A stretch of 64,000 bases of DNA, taken from Damh-18 sp964570795 (GTDB lineage Bacteria; Patescibacteriota; Minisyncoccia; Phycocordibacterales; UBA918). The notes under the pieces were generated by a model. The model was given only the letters and a program-made list of their open reading frames with translations. It had not been told where the DNA came from and did not search any database. This document shows positions 15,985 to 24,050 of the stretch, piece by piece (the stretch's first letter is position 1; each line of letters starts with the position of its first letter). Made by a program: the position numbers and the translations under genes. Location of the stretch: contig CAZMYZ010000003.1 of the NCBI GenBank assembly GCA_964570795.1, forward strand, positions 1-64,000. The letters are read 5' to 3'.

Positions 15985-17010
15985 ATGATAACTTTCAAGC
16001 CAAAACAAGTAACAAAGAAACTCCTTTCAGTACTTCCCGAGCGTGCTCGTGATGTACTTGAAAAGCGCTACGGACTCGGTAGTAGTGCAGAAACCTGTAC
16101 ACTTGAGTCTATTGGTCAGACATACAACATCACTCGTGAGCGTGTACGTCAGATTGAGAATTACGGCATCCAATCTATCCAAAAGTCCCCTGTATACAAG
16201 GAATTTCAGGATGTATTTGATGAACTTCAAACAGCGCTTCATGCACTTGGTGGTGTTATTAGTGAAGAAGAACTCCTTACTGAACTCTCCAAAGATCAAT
16301 CGCTTCGCAATCATATCTATTTCCTCCTCGTGATTGGCGATCCATTCAAGCGAATAAAGGAAAATAATGCATTTGCACACCGTTGGTATATTGAAAAGAA
16401 AATTGCAGAGACTGTTGAAAATGCATTGGTAAATATTTTTAATTCTCTTGAGGAAGATGAACTGGTCGCTGAGGACGAAATTATTGCTCGCCTCAAAGAG
16501 CATTTGGGTGAAATCGAGGAGCAATACCGTGACGAGAAAATTCTTAAGCGATGGCTTTCTATTTCAAAGCAAATCGACCGTAATCCACTCGGTGAATGGG
16601 GACATGCAACAAGCCCTAATGTTCGTGCGAAGGGAATTCGCGACTACGCATACCTTGCGGTAAAGCGCCATGGTTCACCAATGCACTTCAAAGAAGTTGC
16701 AGACGCTATCAAGGAACTCTTTGATAAGAGCGCACACGTTGCAACAACACACAACGAACTCATCAAGGATCGCCGCTTTGTACTCGTCGGACGTGGGCTC
16801 TATGCTCTTTCAGAGTGGGGGTACTCAACCGGCGTAGTAAAAGATGTGCTTCGCGACATCCTCACGACACACGGCCCTCTTACTCGCGAGGAAATCATCG
16901 ACAAGGTACGCAAGGAGCGCTATGTAAAAGACAACACCATTATCGTCAACCTTCAGGACACATCACTCTTCAAGAAACTTCCCGACGGTAACTACGTCCT
17001 CGCAGAATAA
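15985..17010 (+). CDS. Sigma-70 region 4 HTH plus HARE-HTH domain protein
   Basis: 341 residues. The N-terminal domain (about 15-68) is a sigma-70 region 4 helix-turn-helix: LPERARDVLEKRYGLG and ITRERVRQIEN are classic. Regions 2 and 3 are absent, so it is not a complete sigma factor. The C-terminal part (about 220-341) resembles the HARE-HTH winged helix, as in the RNA polymerase delta subunit, with SPMHFKEVADAIKE and GRGLYALSEWG. A DNA- or polymerase-binding regulatory role is inferred. A GAGGAG lies upstream, but about 20 bases from the ATG. The gene ends at a strong terminator. Confidence 0.8.
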   Translation: MITFKPKQVTKKLLSVLPERARDVLEKRYGLGSSAETCTLESIGQTYNITRERVRQIENYGIQSIQKSPVYKEFQDVFDELQTALHALGGVISEEELLTELSKDQSLRNHIYFLLVIGDPFKRIKENNAFAHRWYIEKKIAETVENALVNIFNSLEEDELVAEDEIIARLKEHLGEIEEQYRDEKILKRWLSISKQIDRNPLGEWGHATSPNVRAKGIRDYAYLAVKRHGSPMHFKEVADAIKELFDKSAHVATTHNELIKDRRFVLVGRGLYALSEWGYSTGVVKDVLRDILTTHGPLTREEIIDKVRKERYVKDNTIIVNLQDTSLFKKLPDGNYVLAE

Positions 17011-17022
17011 TCTCGTACACAG

Positions 17023-17060
17023 AAACCCCCGGAAAGACGCAGTCTTTCCGGGGGTTTTGT
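17023..17060 (+). terminator. Strong intrinsic terminator
   Basis: A perfect 16-bp stem: AAACCCCCGGAAAGAC (17023-17038), loop GCA, and its complement at 17042-17057, ending in a T-run. Confidence 0.92.
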
Positions 17061-17062
17061 TG

Positions 17063-17068
17063 TACAAT
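17063..17068 (+). promoter_or_regulatory. -10 box, leaderless
   Basis: TACAAT ends seven bases before the ATG at 17076, which favours that codon over the ATG at 17070. Confidence 0.5.
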
Positions 17069-17075
17069 AATGAAC

Positions 17076-18410
17076 ATGATTGGTCTGCTCGAAGGTCCAG
17101 TAAAGACGCTTGAAAAATTTGGTGCAAATACCGCCTGGTTTTTGGTGGGGATTGGTCTTCTCATTGCTATATTTGCCTTTCGTTCACTCGATATTGATTC
17201 TAATATCGTATATGAAATCATGGTTGCTTCGTTTCCTATTTGGCTTCCGGTAGTAACCTATGCTCTATTTTTTGAATACTGGCTCTATTTCGTACGAAAA
17301 GAATTTGATATAAATCAGGGACGGGTGACACTTGAAATTAAACTTCCTCAGGAAATTCTTAAGTCACCTGAAGCGATGGAATTGGTTCTCACTCAAATGC
17401 ATCAGACCGCCTCTCCCGACAATCATATCCAGACATACTGGGATGGAAAGCATCCGCCACAATACGCACTTGAATTAGTCTCTCGCGGTGGTGATGTGCG
17501 TTTTTACATCAGTACACCAAAAAAGAAATTCAAAAATATCATAGAAACGCAGTTATACGCGCAGTACCCTGGTATCGAAGTACATGAACTTGATATCGAC
17601 TACACCGCAGAGATTCCGTGGGATCCATCGCGTTTTGCGTATTTTAGTATTCACTTTGGCCCAAAAAAGGCGGACGCATTTCCTATAAAGACCTACATGG
17701 AGTATGGGCTTCAGAACATGCCCAAGGAAGAAGAAAAAATTGACCCCATCACTTCAATGCTCGAGGCACTCGGGAGTATTGGCCCTGGAGAATATATGTG
17801 GGTACAAATCCTCATTGACGCCAACAGAGAAGCTACTTTTAAAGAGGGTTCAATGCACCTTTCACCTGACTGGAAAGGAGCAGCGAGAGCAGAAATGAAA
17901 AGTATTATTGAAATGGCCGTAAAAGAGCGCGGCGGGGAAGAGATGAAGGGGAATGTGATGATGCTTCTTACCGATACCGAAAAGGATACTCTAAAAGCAA
18001 TCGAGCGTAGTCTCGGTAAAAATGCATTCAATGTGGCAATTCGCGGTATGTATATTGGTAAACTGGAAAACTTTAATCCTGGTGAACGTATTGGGGCGCT
18101 TATCACCGGATGGCGCTCATACGATGATTTGAATAGAAATGCTATTGGTGTGAAGTGGCGCACCGACTTCGATTGGAATTGGTGGCAGGACCCTTCAGGA
18201 AAGAAAAAAGAAGCACTCAAAAAGAAAGAACTTGATGAGTATAAACGACGTACATACACTAACCACAACAAGGGAGACAAAAAGAAGGTTATGACTACTG
18301 AAGAACTCGCAACCATTTTCCATATCCCTGGGAAGGTGGCCTCTACACCAACCCTTGCCCGCATCCCTTCAAAGCGGGCAGAACCTCCATCAAATTTGCC
18401 TGTTGGATAG
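17076..18410 (+). CDS. Patescibacterial membrane-anchored protein, DUF8128-like
   Basis: 444 residues. Two hydrophobic segments (about 20-36 and 45-69) precede a large cytoplasmic part. The C-terminal end contains MTTEELATIFHIPG and TPTLARIPSKRAEPPSNLP. Such segments occur in patescibacterial proteins related to VirB4/VirD4-type secretion ATPases, but no Walker motifs are seen here, so this is not an ATPase. In this phylum similar proteins often adjoin a type IV secretion-like ATPase gene; here mltG follows after 3 bases instead. The function is unknown and the family name is a moderate-confidence recollection. Confidence 0.55.
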   Translation: MIGLLEGPVKTLEKFGANTAWFLVGIGLLIAIFAFRSLDIDSNIVYEIMVASFPIWLPVVTYALFFEYWLYFVRKEFDINQGRVTLEIKLPQEILKSPEAMELVLTQMHQTASPDNHIQTYWDGKHPPQYALELVSRGGDVRFYISTPKKKFKNIIETQLYAQYPGIEVHELDIDYTAEIPWDPSRFAYFSIHFGPKKADAFPIKTYMEYGLQNMPKEEEKIDPITSMLEALGSIGPGEYMWVQILIDANREATFKEGSMHLSPDWKGAARAEMKSIIEMAVKERGGEEMKGNVMMLLTDTEKDTLKAIERSLGKNAFNVAIRGMYIGKLENFNPGERIGALITGWRSYDDLNRNAIGVKWRTDFDWNWWQDPSGKKKEALKKKELDEYKRRTYTNHNKGDKKKVMTTEELATIFHIPGKVASTPTLARIPSKRAEPPSNLPVG

Positions 18411-18413
18411 CAT

Positions 18414-19397
18414 ATGGATATTCAGGAATATTACAAAGAGCGCACGCGCCGTCGATTGTCTACGCCCATACTCTTTCTCGCCGCTTTTTTGATAGTTGCC
18501 ATAGCCTCACTTGCTTTTGCTTATCGCTTTTACAACACCCCACCACCCCTCTTTCCAATTACTATTGATATTACTATCGATGAAGGACTTACGGTGAGTG
18601 ACATTACTGAAGTACTTAAAGCACAAAATGTTGTGCGTTCTTCACTCTATCTCTATATGGTGCTGCTCTATGAGCACAAGGAAGCCTACGTGCAAGCAGG
18701 GACATACACATTTGATATGCCGCTTTCTACTCGAGAAGTTGCCGAAGCGATTACCTCGGGGGAACATCGCTCCCCACTCGTGAGTATTACCTTGCCAGAG
18801 GGGTTTAAGGCGAGTGATATCAATACCTATCTCGCAGATGCTTTTAATACAATCGATACTGCATCATTTCTCCCCTATGAGGGGTATCTTTTCCCTGATA
18901 CCTATTTTATCTCTACGAGTACCACCGGTGATGAACTACGGCTTCTTCTCACAAATACATCTGCATCGCGCCTTGAAGCATATAATGAAGCAATTGCTGC
19001 ATCTCATTTTACAAAAAATGAAGTAATTGTGCTTGCATCAATCATCGAGCGTGAAGCAAAAGACAAGGATTCAAAGCATATGGTCTCAGGTATTCTGCAA
19101 AACAGACTTGCCGCAGGCATGCCACTCCAGGTAGACGCGGTCTTCGATTACATCCTTGGGAAAACAAGTAGCGAACTCACTTTGGATGATTTGGCAACTG
19201 ATTCCCCATACAACACCTATACCCACACCGGTCTCCCCCCTACACCGATTGCAAATCCAGGGGTTGAGTCTATCGAAGCCGTGTTGTATCCAGAAAAGTC
19301 AGACTATTTGTACTATCTCACGGCACCTGACGGCACCTTTCACTACGCGAAAACCTTCGAGGAGCATAAAATTAATAAAGCGCGCTATCTACGATAG
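18414..19397 (+). CDS. mltG: Endolytic murein transglycosylase MltG (YceG-like)
   Basis: 327 residues. One N-terminal membrane helix (about 18-37) anchors a LysM-like segment and the YceG catalytic domain. EGYLFPDTY (156-164), ASIIEREA with the probable catalytic Glu212, MPLQVDAVFDY and SPYNTYTHTGLPPTPIANPG are all family signatures. MltG cleaves nascent glycan strands and sets their length. It follows the gene at 17076 by 3 bases, so both are probably co-transcribed. Confidence 0.95.
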   Translation: MDIQEYYKERTRRRLSTPILFLAAFLIVAIASLAFAYRFYNTPPPLFPITIDITIDEGLTVSDITEVLKAQNVVRSSLYLYMVLLYEHKEAYVQAGTYTFDMPLSTREVAEAITSGEHRSPLVSITLPEGFKASDINTYLADAFNTIDTASFLPYEGYLFPDTYFISTSTTGDELRLLLTNTSASRLEAYNEAIAASHFTKNEVIVLASIIEREAKDKDSKHMVSGILQNRLAAGMPLQVDAVFDYILGKTSSELTLDDLATDSPYNTYTHTGLPPTPIANPGVESIEAVLYPEKSDYLYYLTAPDGTFHYAKTFEEHKINKARYLR

Positions 19398-19412
19398 TAT
19401 TTTGAGCACTCC

Positions 19413-19418
19413 TATGCT
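19413..19418 (+). promoter_or_regulatory. -10 box before mnmA
   Basis: TATGCT ends six bases before the ATG at 19425, consistent with a leaderless start there. Confidence 0.45.
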
Positions 19419-19424
19419 ACTTTG

Positions 19425-20498
19425 ATGCACATCATCATGAAAGAAAATGTATTTGTAGGAGTATCGGGAGGAGTGGATTCGAGCGTTGCGCTTTTGCGTG
19501 TACTTCAGGCAGGACACGAAGCTACTGCAGTCTTTATTAAGACCTGGCAGCCCGACTTCATCACCTGCAACTGGGAAAAAGAACGCCTTGATGCGATGCG
19601 TGTGGCAGCACACCTCGAAGTACCCTTTATTACTTTTGATGGGGAACAGGCGTACAAAGACGAGGTGGCCGACTACATGATTCGCGAATACACCCTTGGT
19701 CGCACACCGAATCCTGACGTCATGTGCAATCAGCATGTAAAGTTTGGCGCATTCTTACGTTTTGCACGCGCACAAGGGGCGACAAAAGTTGCTACCGGCC
19801 ACTACGCGCAAGTAGAGAAGAAGGATGGGCGCTATTCACTACTCCGCGGTGTCGACCCTGAAAAAGACCAAAGTTACTTCCTATGGACACTTACTCAGGA
19901 GCAACTTTCTTATACGCTTTTCCCTGTAGGTGACACCGTAAAGCCTGAGATTAGAAGGGAAGCAGAGAAGGCGACTCTACCCACTTTTGCAAAGCATGAT
20001 AGTCAGGGGATTTGTTTCCTTGGTCCTGTCGATATCAAAGATTTTTTGTCACACTACGTAACGGTGGGGCAAGGAAACGTTCTCAATGAAGAGGGAAGTG
20101 TAATAGGTACCCACGATGGTGCACTTTATTACACCCTTGGACAACGCCACGGTTTTTCTATTCTTCCGTCACAAGATGCATCATTACCGTATTACATCGT
20201 AGAAAAAGATACAAACTCAAACACACTTACTGTTTCTGCCAAACCACGCGTATGCACCAATACACATATAGTACTTTCGAACATCAATCTAATTGCATCC
20301 ACACTCCCCGCTACTTGTGAGGCCCAATTCCGTTATCGTCAGAAGCCTTTCAAGGTTTCACTAGAAATGACCGAGGATGGCCGTGGTATGCTTACGATAC
20401 TTGATGCGCATGTCGACATGCCGTCGGTAGGGCAGTCTTGTGTACTCTATGCAGGCGCGGAGTGCTTTGGGGGAGGGATAATTAATGACATTGTATGA
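19425..20498 (+). CDS. mnmA: tRNA-specific 2-thiouridylase MnmA
   Basis: 357 residues. It thiolates U34 of tRNA-Lys, -Glu and -Gln. The PP-loop SGGVDS is at 14-19, Cys101 in NPDVMCNQHVKF and Cys197 in SQGICFLG are the two catalytic cysteines, and the C-terminal beta-barrel is present. Start choice lies between 19425 (six bases after a -10 box) and 19437 (MKENVF), which resembles relatives better; I keep the first. The gene ends ATGA, overlapping the next start by four bases. Confidence 0.95.
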   Translation: MHIIMKENVFVGVSGGVDSSVALLRVLQAGHEATAVFIKTWQPDFITCNWEKERLDAMRVAAHLEVPFITFDGEQAYKDEVADYMIREYTLGRTPNPDVMCNQHVKFGAFLRFARAQGATKVATGHYAQVEKKDGRYSLLRGVDPEKDQSYFLWTLTQEQLSYTLFPVGDTVKPEIRREAEKATLPTFAKHDSQGICFLGPVDIKDFLSHYVTVGQGNVLNEEGSVIGTHDGALYYTLGQRHGFSILPSQDASLPYYIVEKDTNSNTLTVSAKPRVCTNTHIVLSNINLIASTLPATCEAQFRYRQKPFKVSLEMTEDGRGMLTILDAHVDMPSVGQSCVLYAGAECFGGGIINDIV

Positions 20499-21322
20499 TA
20501 ATCACAAAAGCAGACGGCGGTACTGAGGAATTTAAATCGCAAAAACTCGTTGCGTCACTAAAGAAAGCAGGTGCTCGACCGGAGGAAATTATGCGTATTC
20601 TCCAGGACATCGAACAATCACTTCATGACGGAATGCAGACGCAAAAAATTTACCAACGCGCCTTTCAATTACTCCGCGAAAGTGCTGACCCTGCTGCTGC
20701 AAAGTATTCACTCCGTCGTGCTGTCTTTAATTTAGGCCCAACCGGATTTCCATTTGAAGATTTCCTTGGGAAAATATTCGAAGCAGAGGGATATACCACA
20801 AAACGACGCCTCACTTTGCGTGGAAAATGTGCAGTACACGAAGTAGACCTCGCAGCCTATTCACCTGCAGAGACTTTTATTGCTGAAGCAAAGTTTCATG
20901 CAAAACCAGGTATCAAATCAGATTTGCAAGTAGCAATGTATTCATATGCACGATATCTTGATTTGCAATCAACGCGTATCGGAAAAAAAGACACCAGTGG
21001 TGTAGTCTCACTCTACCTCATTACGAATACAAAGTTCACTACTGCTGCAATCAAGTATGCACAGTGCAGTGGGATTAAATTACTCAGTTGGGATTATCCA
21101 AAGCGCGATTCACTCCATGACAAAATTGAGCGTCTCGGTACGTACCCTATCACGGTACTTACACATCTAAGCACAGGACAGAAGCAATACCTGCTCCAGC
21201 ATGGATTCATCTTGTGTTCCGATATCAGCAAAAACCCTTCAGTATTGCATGAACTTGGATTGCCAAAACAAAAATTCGATGCTGTGCTCCAAGAGGCTTC
21301 ATCACTCTGTGGCTCAAAATAA
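20495..21322 (+). CDS. ATP-cone domain fused to a PD-(D/E)XK endonuclease-like domain
   Basis: 275 residues. An ATP-cone (about 1-80; starts IITKADGGTEEFKSQKLVASL) is followed by a restriction-endonuclease-type domain (about 85-210). Candidate active-site residues are Glu116, Asp118, Glu131 and Lys133 in HEVDLA...FIAEAKFH, fitting the D-(D/E)XK pattern of Mrr/type IV nucleases. ATP-cones are nucleotide-sensing modules known from ribonucleotide reductase and NrdR. This domain combination is known but its role is not established. It overlaps mnmA by four bases (ATGA). Confidence 0.8.
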   Translation: MIITKADGGTEEFKSQKLVASLKKAGARPEEIMRILQDIEQSLHDGMQTQKIYQRAFQLLRESADPAAAKYSLRRAVFNLGPTGFPFEDFLGKIFEAEGYTTKRRLTLRGKCAVHEVDLAAYSPAETFIAEAKFHAKPGIKSDLQVAMYSYARYLDLQSTRIGKKDTSGVVSLYLITNTKFTTAAIKYAQCSGIKLLSWDYPKRDSLHDKIERLGTYPITVLTHLSTGQKQYLLQHGFILCSDISKNPSVLHELGLPKQKFDAVLQEASSLCGSK

Positions 21323-21387
21323 GTTTTTTTGACAAGCCGTTTTCTAATTTGTGGAATAATGTGGCTCACTTCCTCATTATTTATACA

Positions 21388-21396
21388 TGGTATAAT
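21388..21396 (+). promoter_or_regulatory. Extended -10 promoter
   Basis: TGG-TATAAT, hexamer at 21391-21396. The gene starts at 21438, leaving a leader of about 35 bases without a clear Shine-Dalgarno sequence; TATAGT at 21420-21425 is a second candidate closer to the start. Confidence 0.5.
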
Positions 21397-21437
21397 CATC
21401 GACATCATTATTAAGCGTTATAGTCATTCGTACGAAT

Positions 21438-21977
21438 ATGTCAGAAGTTGAAAAGCAGGAGAGTCAGAAGACCGTTGTAGCGTTCATTACTGGTTTGCTT
21501 ATTGGAGGTTTGCTTGTGTGGGTATTTTCATCAACACCAGAAGCGAAACAAACTCCTGAAGAAAAAACTACTGATACTGAGCAAGTAACAGAAGGAGATA
21601 CAGAAAAATCTGAAGAAGCAAAAACAGAGTCACAGGAGGAAGTAGTAGCATCTGATGAGGTTATTGGGAAGGGCGTACTAACCGTTGCCGACCAAGCAGC
21701 AGGAAAAACAGTTGCTCTAGGAAAAATTGAATTCCCTACAAAGAACGGCTGGGTAGTCGTACGTGAATTTATGGATGGTACTCCTGGCAATGTACTGGGT
21801 GCAGCACGATATAGTGCAGCAGAAGGTCTTGTACCCGCATCGGTAGAACTTATGCGTGAGACCGTAAAGGATAGTTCATACCAAGTGGTATTTTTCACCA
21901 ACAAGGGCGACGCCGGATTCTCACTTGCTGAGGATAAGCCAATCGCAGGAGGAGAAGTCACTTTTAAGGCCAACTAA
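21438..21977 (+). CDS. Membrane-anchored DUF7282-like extracellular protein
   Basis: 179 residues. An N-terminal membrane helix (about 13-31) is followed by a Glu/Thr/Lys-rich low-complexity linker (33-75) and a beta-rich domain (about 78-179). The pattern VADQAAGKTVALGKIEFPTKNGWVVVRE (in two parts, about 80-107), then GTPGNVLGAARY, resembles DUF7282, a surface domain found in archaea and patescibacteria. Function is unknown; a surface display or envelope role is inferred from topology. Confidence 0.7.
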   Translation: MSEVEKQESQKTVVAFITGLLIGGLLVWVFSSTPEAKQTPEEKTTDTEQVTEGDTEKSEEAKTESQEEVVASDEVIGKGVLTVADQAAGKTVALGKIEFPTKNGWVVVREFMDGTPGNVLGAARYSAAEGLVPASVELMRETVKDSSYQVVFFTNKGDAGFSLAEDKPIAGGEVTFKAN

Positions 21978-21998
21978 GACTTTAATTGCTCAACGCAC

Positions 21999-22025
21999 AA
22001 AAAATCCCGCAAAGCGGGATTTTTT
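21999..22025 (+). terminator. Intrinsic terminator
   Basis: AAAAAATCCCGC (21999-22010), loop AAA, GCGGGATTTTTT (22014-22025): a perfect 12-bp stem ending in a T-run. Confidence 0.92.
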
Positions 22026-22041
22026 GCACCTTCACACAAGA

Positions 22042-22050
22042 TGCTATACT
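22042..22050 (+). promoter_or_regulatory. Extended -10 promoter, leaderless
   Basis: TGC-TATACT, hexamer at 22045-22050, seven bases before the ATG at 22058. Confidence 0.65.
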
Positions 22051-22057
22051 TATCGCC

Positions 22058-22843
22058 ATGGGAACATTTGTGAAAAAGTACAATCCAAACAGAAGTGCTG
22101 ATTGGAATTATGGAGGAGCAAAGTGGCGACTTTCACGCTCAAAAATTGATTTATTTGTAGAATGCCCACGGTGCTTTTATATCGACAACAAACTCGGTAC
22201 TGCGCGTCCACGCGGTCCTGCATTCACCCTCAACGTTGCAGTAGACGCACTTTTTAAAAAGGAGTTTGATGTGTATCGTGCGTCGCAGACTGCACACCCG
22301 CTTATGGAAAAGTATCACATTGATGCAGTACCGTTTGCGCACAAGCACATGGATGTATGGCGCGACAACTTTGAAGGTATTGAGTATGTTGACCCAAAAA
22401 CACGACTCACTATTTCAGGTGCTGTAGATGACATCTGGCTTAGGCGTGATGGTAAACTCATTGTCGTTGACTACAAAGCCACTGCGAAAGACGGCACTAT
22501 TGAGACACTCGCCGATTCTTCATGGGAAGCGCAGTACAAAAGGCAAATAGGGGTGTATCAGTGGCTCCTCACTAAAAATGGCTTTGAGGTGGATGAAACG
22601 GGTTACTTTGTGTATGCCAACGGACAGAGCGATGGGGATGGCTTTCATGACACACTTCACTTTGAGACAACGCTTGTACCCTGCGAAGGTGAAAATGAAT
22701 GGCTCGAGCCAACATTGGTACAGATTAAAGAATGCCTAGACTCTGACATGTTCCCAAAACCTGGAGACGCCTGCGAATTTTGCCCGTACCGGGAGGCATG
22801 TGGCCGTAAATTGCAGGAAATTCACAAAAATGCCCAAAAATAG
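22058..22843 (+). CDS. RecB/Cas4-like PD-(D/E)XK nuclease with Fe-S cysteines
   Basis: 261 residues. SGAVDDIW (120-127) and LIVVDYKATAK (134-144) supply the catalytic Asp124/Asp138/Lys140 pattern. Four or five cysteines (Cys36, Cys39, Cys239, Cys242, Cys248) are arranged as in Cas4/AddB iron-sulfur nucleases, with the C-terminal set CEFCPYREAC. There is no CRISPR array nearby, so this is more likely a repair or stand-alone RecB-family nuclease. The start at 22058 is fixed by the -10 box; the upstream in-frame extension overlaps the terminator. It overlaps the next gene by 14 bases. Confidence 0.88.
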   Translation: MGTFVKKYNPNRSADWNYGGAKWRLSRSKIDLFVECPRCFYIDNKLGTARPRGPAFTLNVAVDALFKKEFDVYRASQTAHPLMEKYHIDAVPFAHKHMDVWRDNFEGIEYVDPKTRLTISGAVDDIWLRRDGKLIVVDYKATAKDGTIETLADSSWEAQYKRQIGVYQWLLTKNGFEVDETGYFVYANGQSDGDGFHDTLHFETTLVPCEGENEWLEPTLVQIKECLDSDMFPKPGDACEFCPYREACGRKLQEIHKNAQK

Positions 22844-23138
22844 TACCTTTAGTGAAATGGTGAAGGAAGTGGTGCGGAAGATTCCGAGAGGGAGTACCCT
22901 GAGTTACAATGAGGTGGCTACACGAGCAGGGAATCCGCGTGCAGCACGTGCAGTAGCACGCATCATGAGTGCAAACCATGACTTAGAAATACCTTGTCAC
23001 CGAGTCATCTGTGCAAATGGTACACTTGGTGGGTATAATGGACTAAGAAAGCCTAAGGGACTTTCAAAAATGATTATCGAAGATTTCGACCAAGGAAGTG
23101 AATTAAAGAAAAAACTATTACAAGAAGAATCTCAATAA
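22830..23138 (+). CDS. MGMT-type DNA-binding alkyltransferase domain protein
   Basis: 102 residues. This is only the C-terminal DNA-binding/active-site domain of O6-alkylguanine-DNA alkyltransferases, with the IPCHRVI motif (Cys56). Presence of Cys rather than the Trp of ATL proteins suggests real alkyl transfer. The RGSTLSYNEVATRAG helix-turn-helix and the NGLRKPKG stretch are present. The ATG at 22830 lies within the end of the nuclease gene, so the two are probably co-translated and may act in the same repair process (inference). Confidence 0.85.
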   Translation: MPKNSTFSEMVKEVVRKIPRGSTLSYNEVATRAGNPRAARAVARIMSANHDLEIPCHRVICANGTLGGYNGLRKPKGLSKMIIEDFDQGSELKKKLLQEESQ

Positions 23139-23151
23139 TTAGAAATATATT

Positions 23152-23448
23152 ATGGACGCTGCAACAGAACTTAGACAAATTAACGCAGACACGCTTAAAC
23201 TTGAAGCAACTCAGAGAGCAGTTGCATCAAAGTTACAACAAGTAGAAGCGCGTTGGAAAACAAAAGATGCTGAGTTGAAAAAAGTTGAAGCAGAACTTCT
23301 TAAGATTGAACGTGAAGTGACTGAAGTACGTGTCGAAAACGCAAAACTTGCAACACAACATTCAGACCTTGCAAAAAAACTTGCTGATGCGTCGGCACGT
23401 GCTGACAAGGAAAAGCAAGCGAAGCTTGACGAAAAAAACAAGAAATAA
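23152..23448 (+). CDS. Small coiled-coil protein
   Basis: 98 residues, almost wholly charged and helical, with heptad spacing from about residue 5 to 95 and a Lys-rich tail. No Cys, Trp or Pro. Family not recognised. It lies 13 bases after the alkyltransferase gene and 5 bases before the HD-domain gene, so it is part of the same run of genes. Low complexity makes homology-based naming unreliable. Confidence 0.7.
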   Translation: MDAATELRQINADTLKLEATQRAVASKLQQVEARWKTKDAELKKVEAELLKIEREVTEVRVENAKLATQHSDLAKKLADASARADKEKQAKLDEKNKK

Positions 23449-23453
23449 TCACT

Positions 23454-24050
23454 GTGGCCTACTCGTACGCAATAGAACAAGCAATTAAGGCTGCCTCGGT
23501 TCTCCATAAAGACCAGGTGCGCAAGGGAAGTGTGCCGTATCCATACGTCACGCATCTTTTTGCTGTGGCTACTATTGTGGCGGACTATACCAATGACGAG
23601 GACACTATTGTGGCCGCGCTGCTTCACGACACCCTCGAGGACACCGATTACACCGAACGGGAACTCGAGGATGATTTTGGCGGTGCGGTGCGCGACATCG
23701 TGGTAGCACTTACGGAACCTGCTATACCTGAGTACAACAGGCAAAATGTTACCATGCAGAAACGGCAATACGTAAAGCAAATCAAGGATGCATCAGAGCG
23801 TGCGCTTATTGTCGTTGCTGCGGATAAAATCCATAATATGCGCTCCATTGTTGAAGAATATTATGAAGACCACTCTGCTTTCTTATCGCATTTTGGTACT
23901 CATATCGAGGATAGACTTCTCGCATACCAAGAAATCAGCAATGTCCTCAATCGCCGTTTAAAAAATCAGATTCTTTCAGAGTTCAATAGCGTATTTACTG
24001 AATATAAAAATTTCTTACACGATGTCGAAAAAAAGCGTACTGAATACTAA
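23454..24050 (+). CDS. HD-domain phosphohydrolase, SpoT-hydrolase-like
   Basis: 198 residues from a GTG at 23454. HKDQVRKG, YPYVTHLFAVA, ALLHDTLEDT and ADKIHNM are the metal-binding HD motifs seen in RelA/SpoT hydrolase domains and MESH1-type small hydrolases. The synthetase, TGS and ACT domains of long Rel proteins are absent. Hydrolysis of (p)ppGpp or a related nucleotide is inferred, not shown. The last 29 bases overlap the M3 peptidase gene in another frame. Confidence 0.82.
   Translation: MAYSYAIEQAIKAASVLHKDQVRKGSVPYPYVTHLFAVATIVADYTNDEDTIVAALLHDTLEDTDYTERELEDDFGGAVRDIVVALTEPAIPEYNRQNVTMQKRQYVKQIKDASERALIVVAADKIHNMRSIVEEYYEDHSAFLSHFGTHIEDRLLAYQEISNVLNRRLKNQILSEFNSVFTEYKNFLHDVEKKRTEY

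Noticed and set aside
15985..17010. Alternative sigma factor
   Set aside because: Only region 4 is present; regions 2 and 3 needed for promoter opening are absent, and the rest is HARE-HTH-like.
22058..22843. Cas4 of a CRISPR system
   Set aside because: The motifs fit Cas4/RecB nucleases in general, but no repeat array or cas1/cas2 gene is present in the window.
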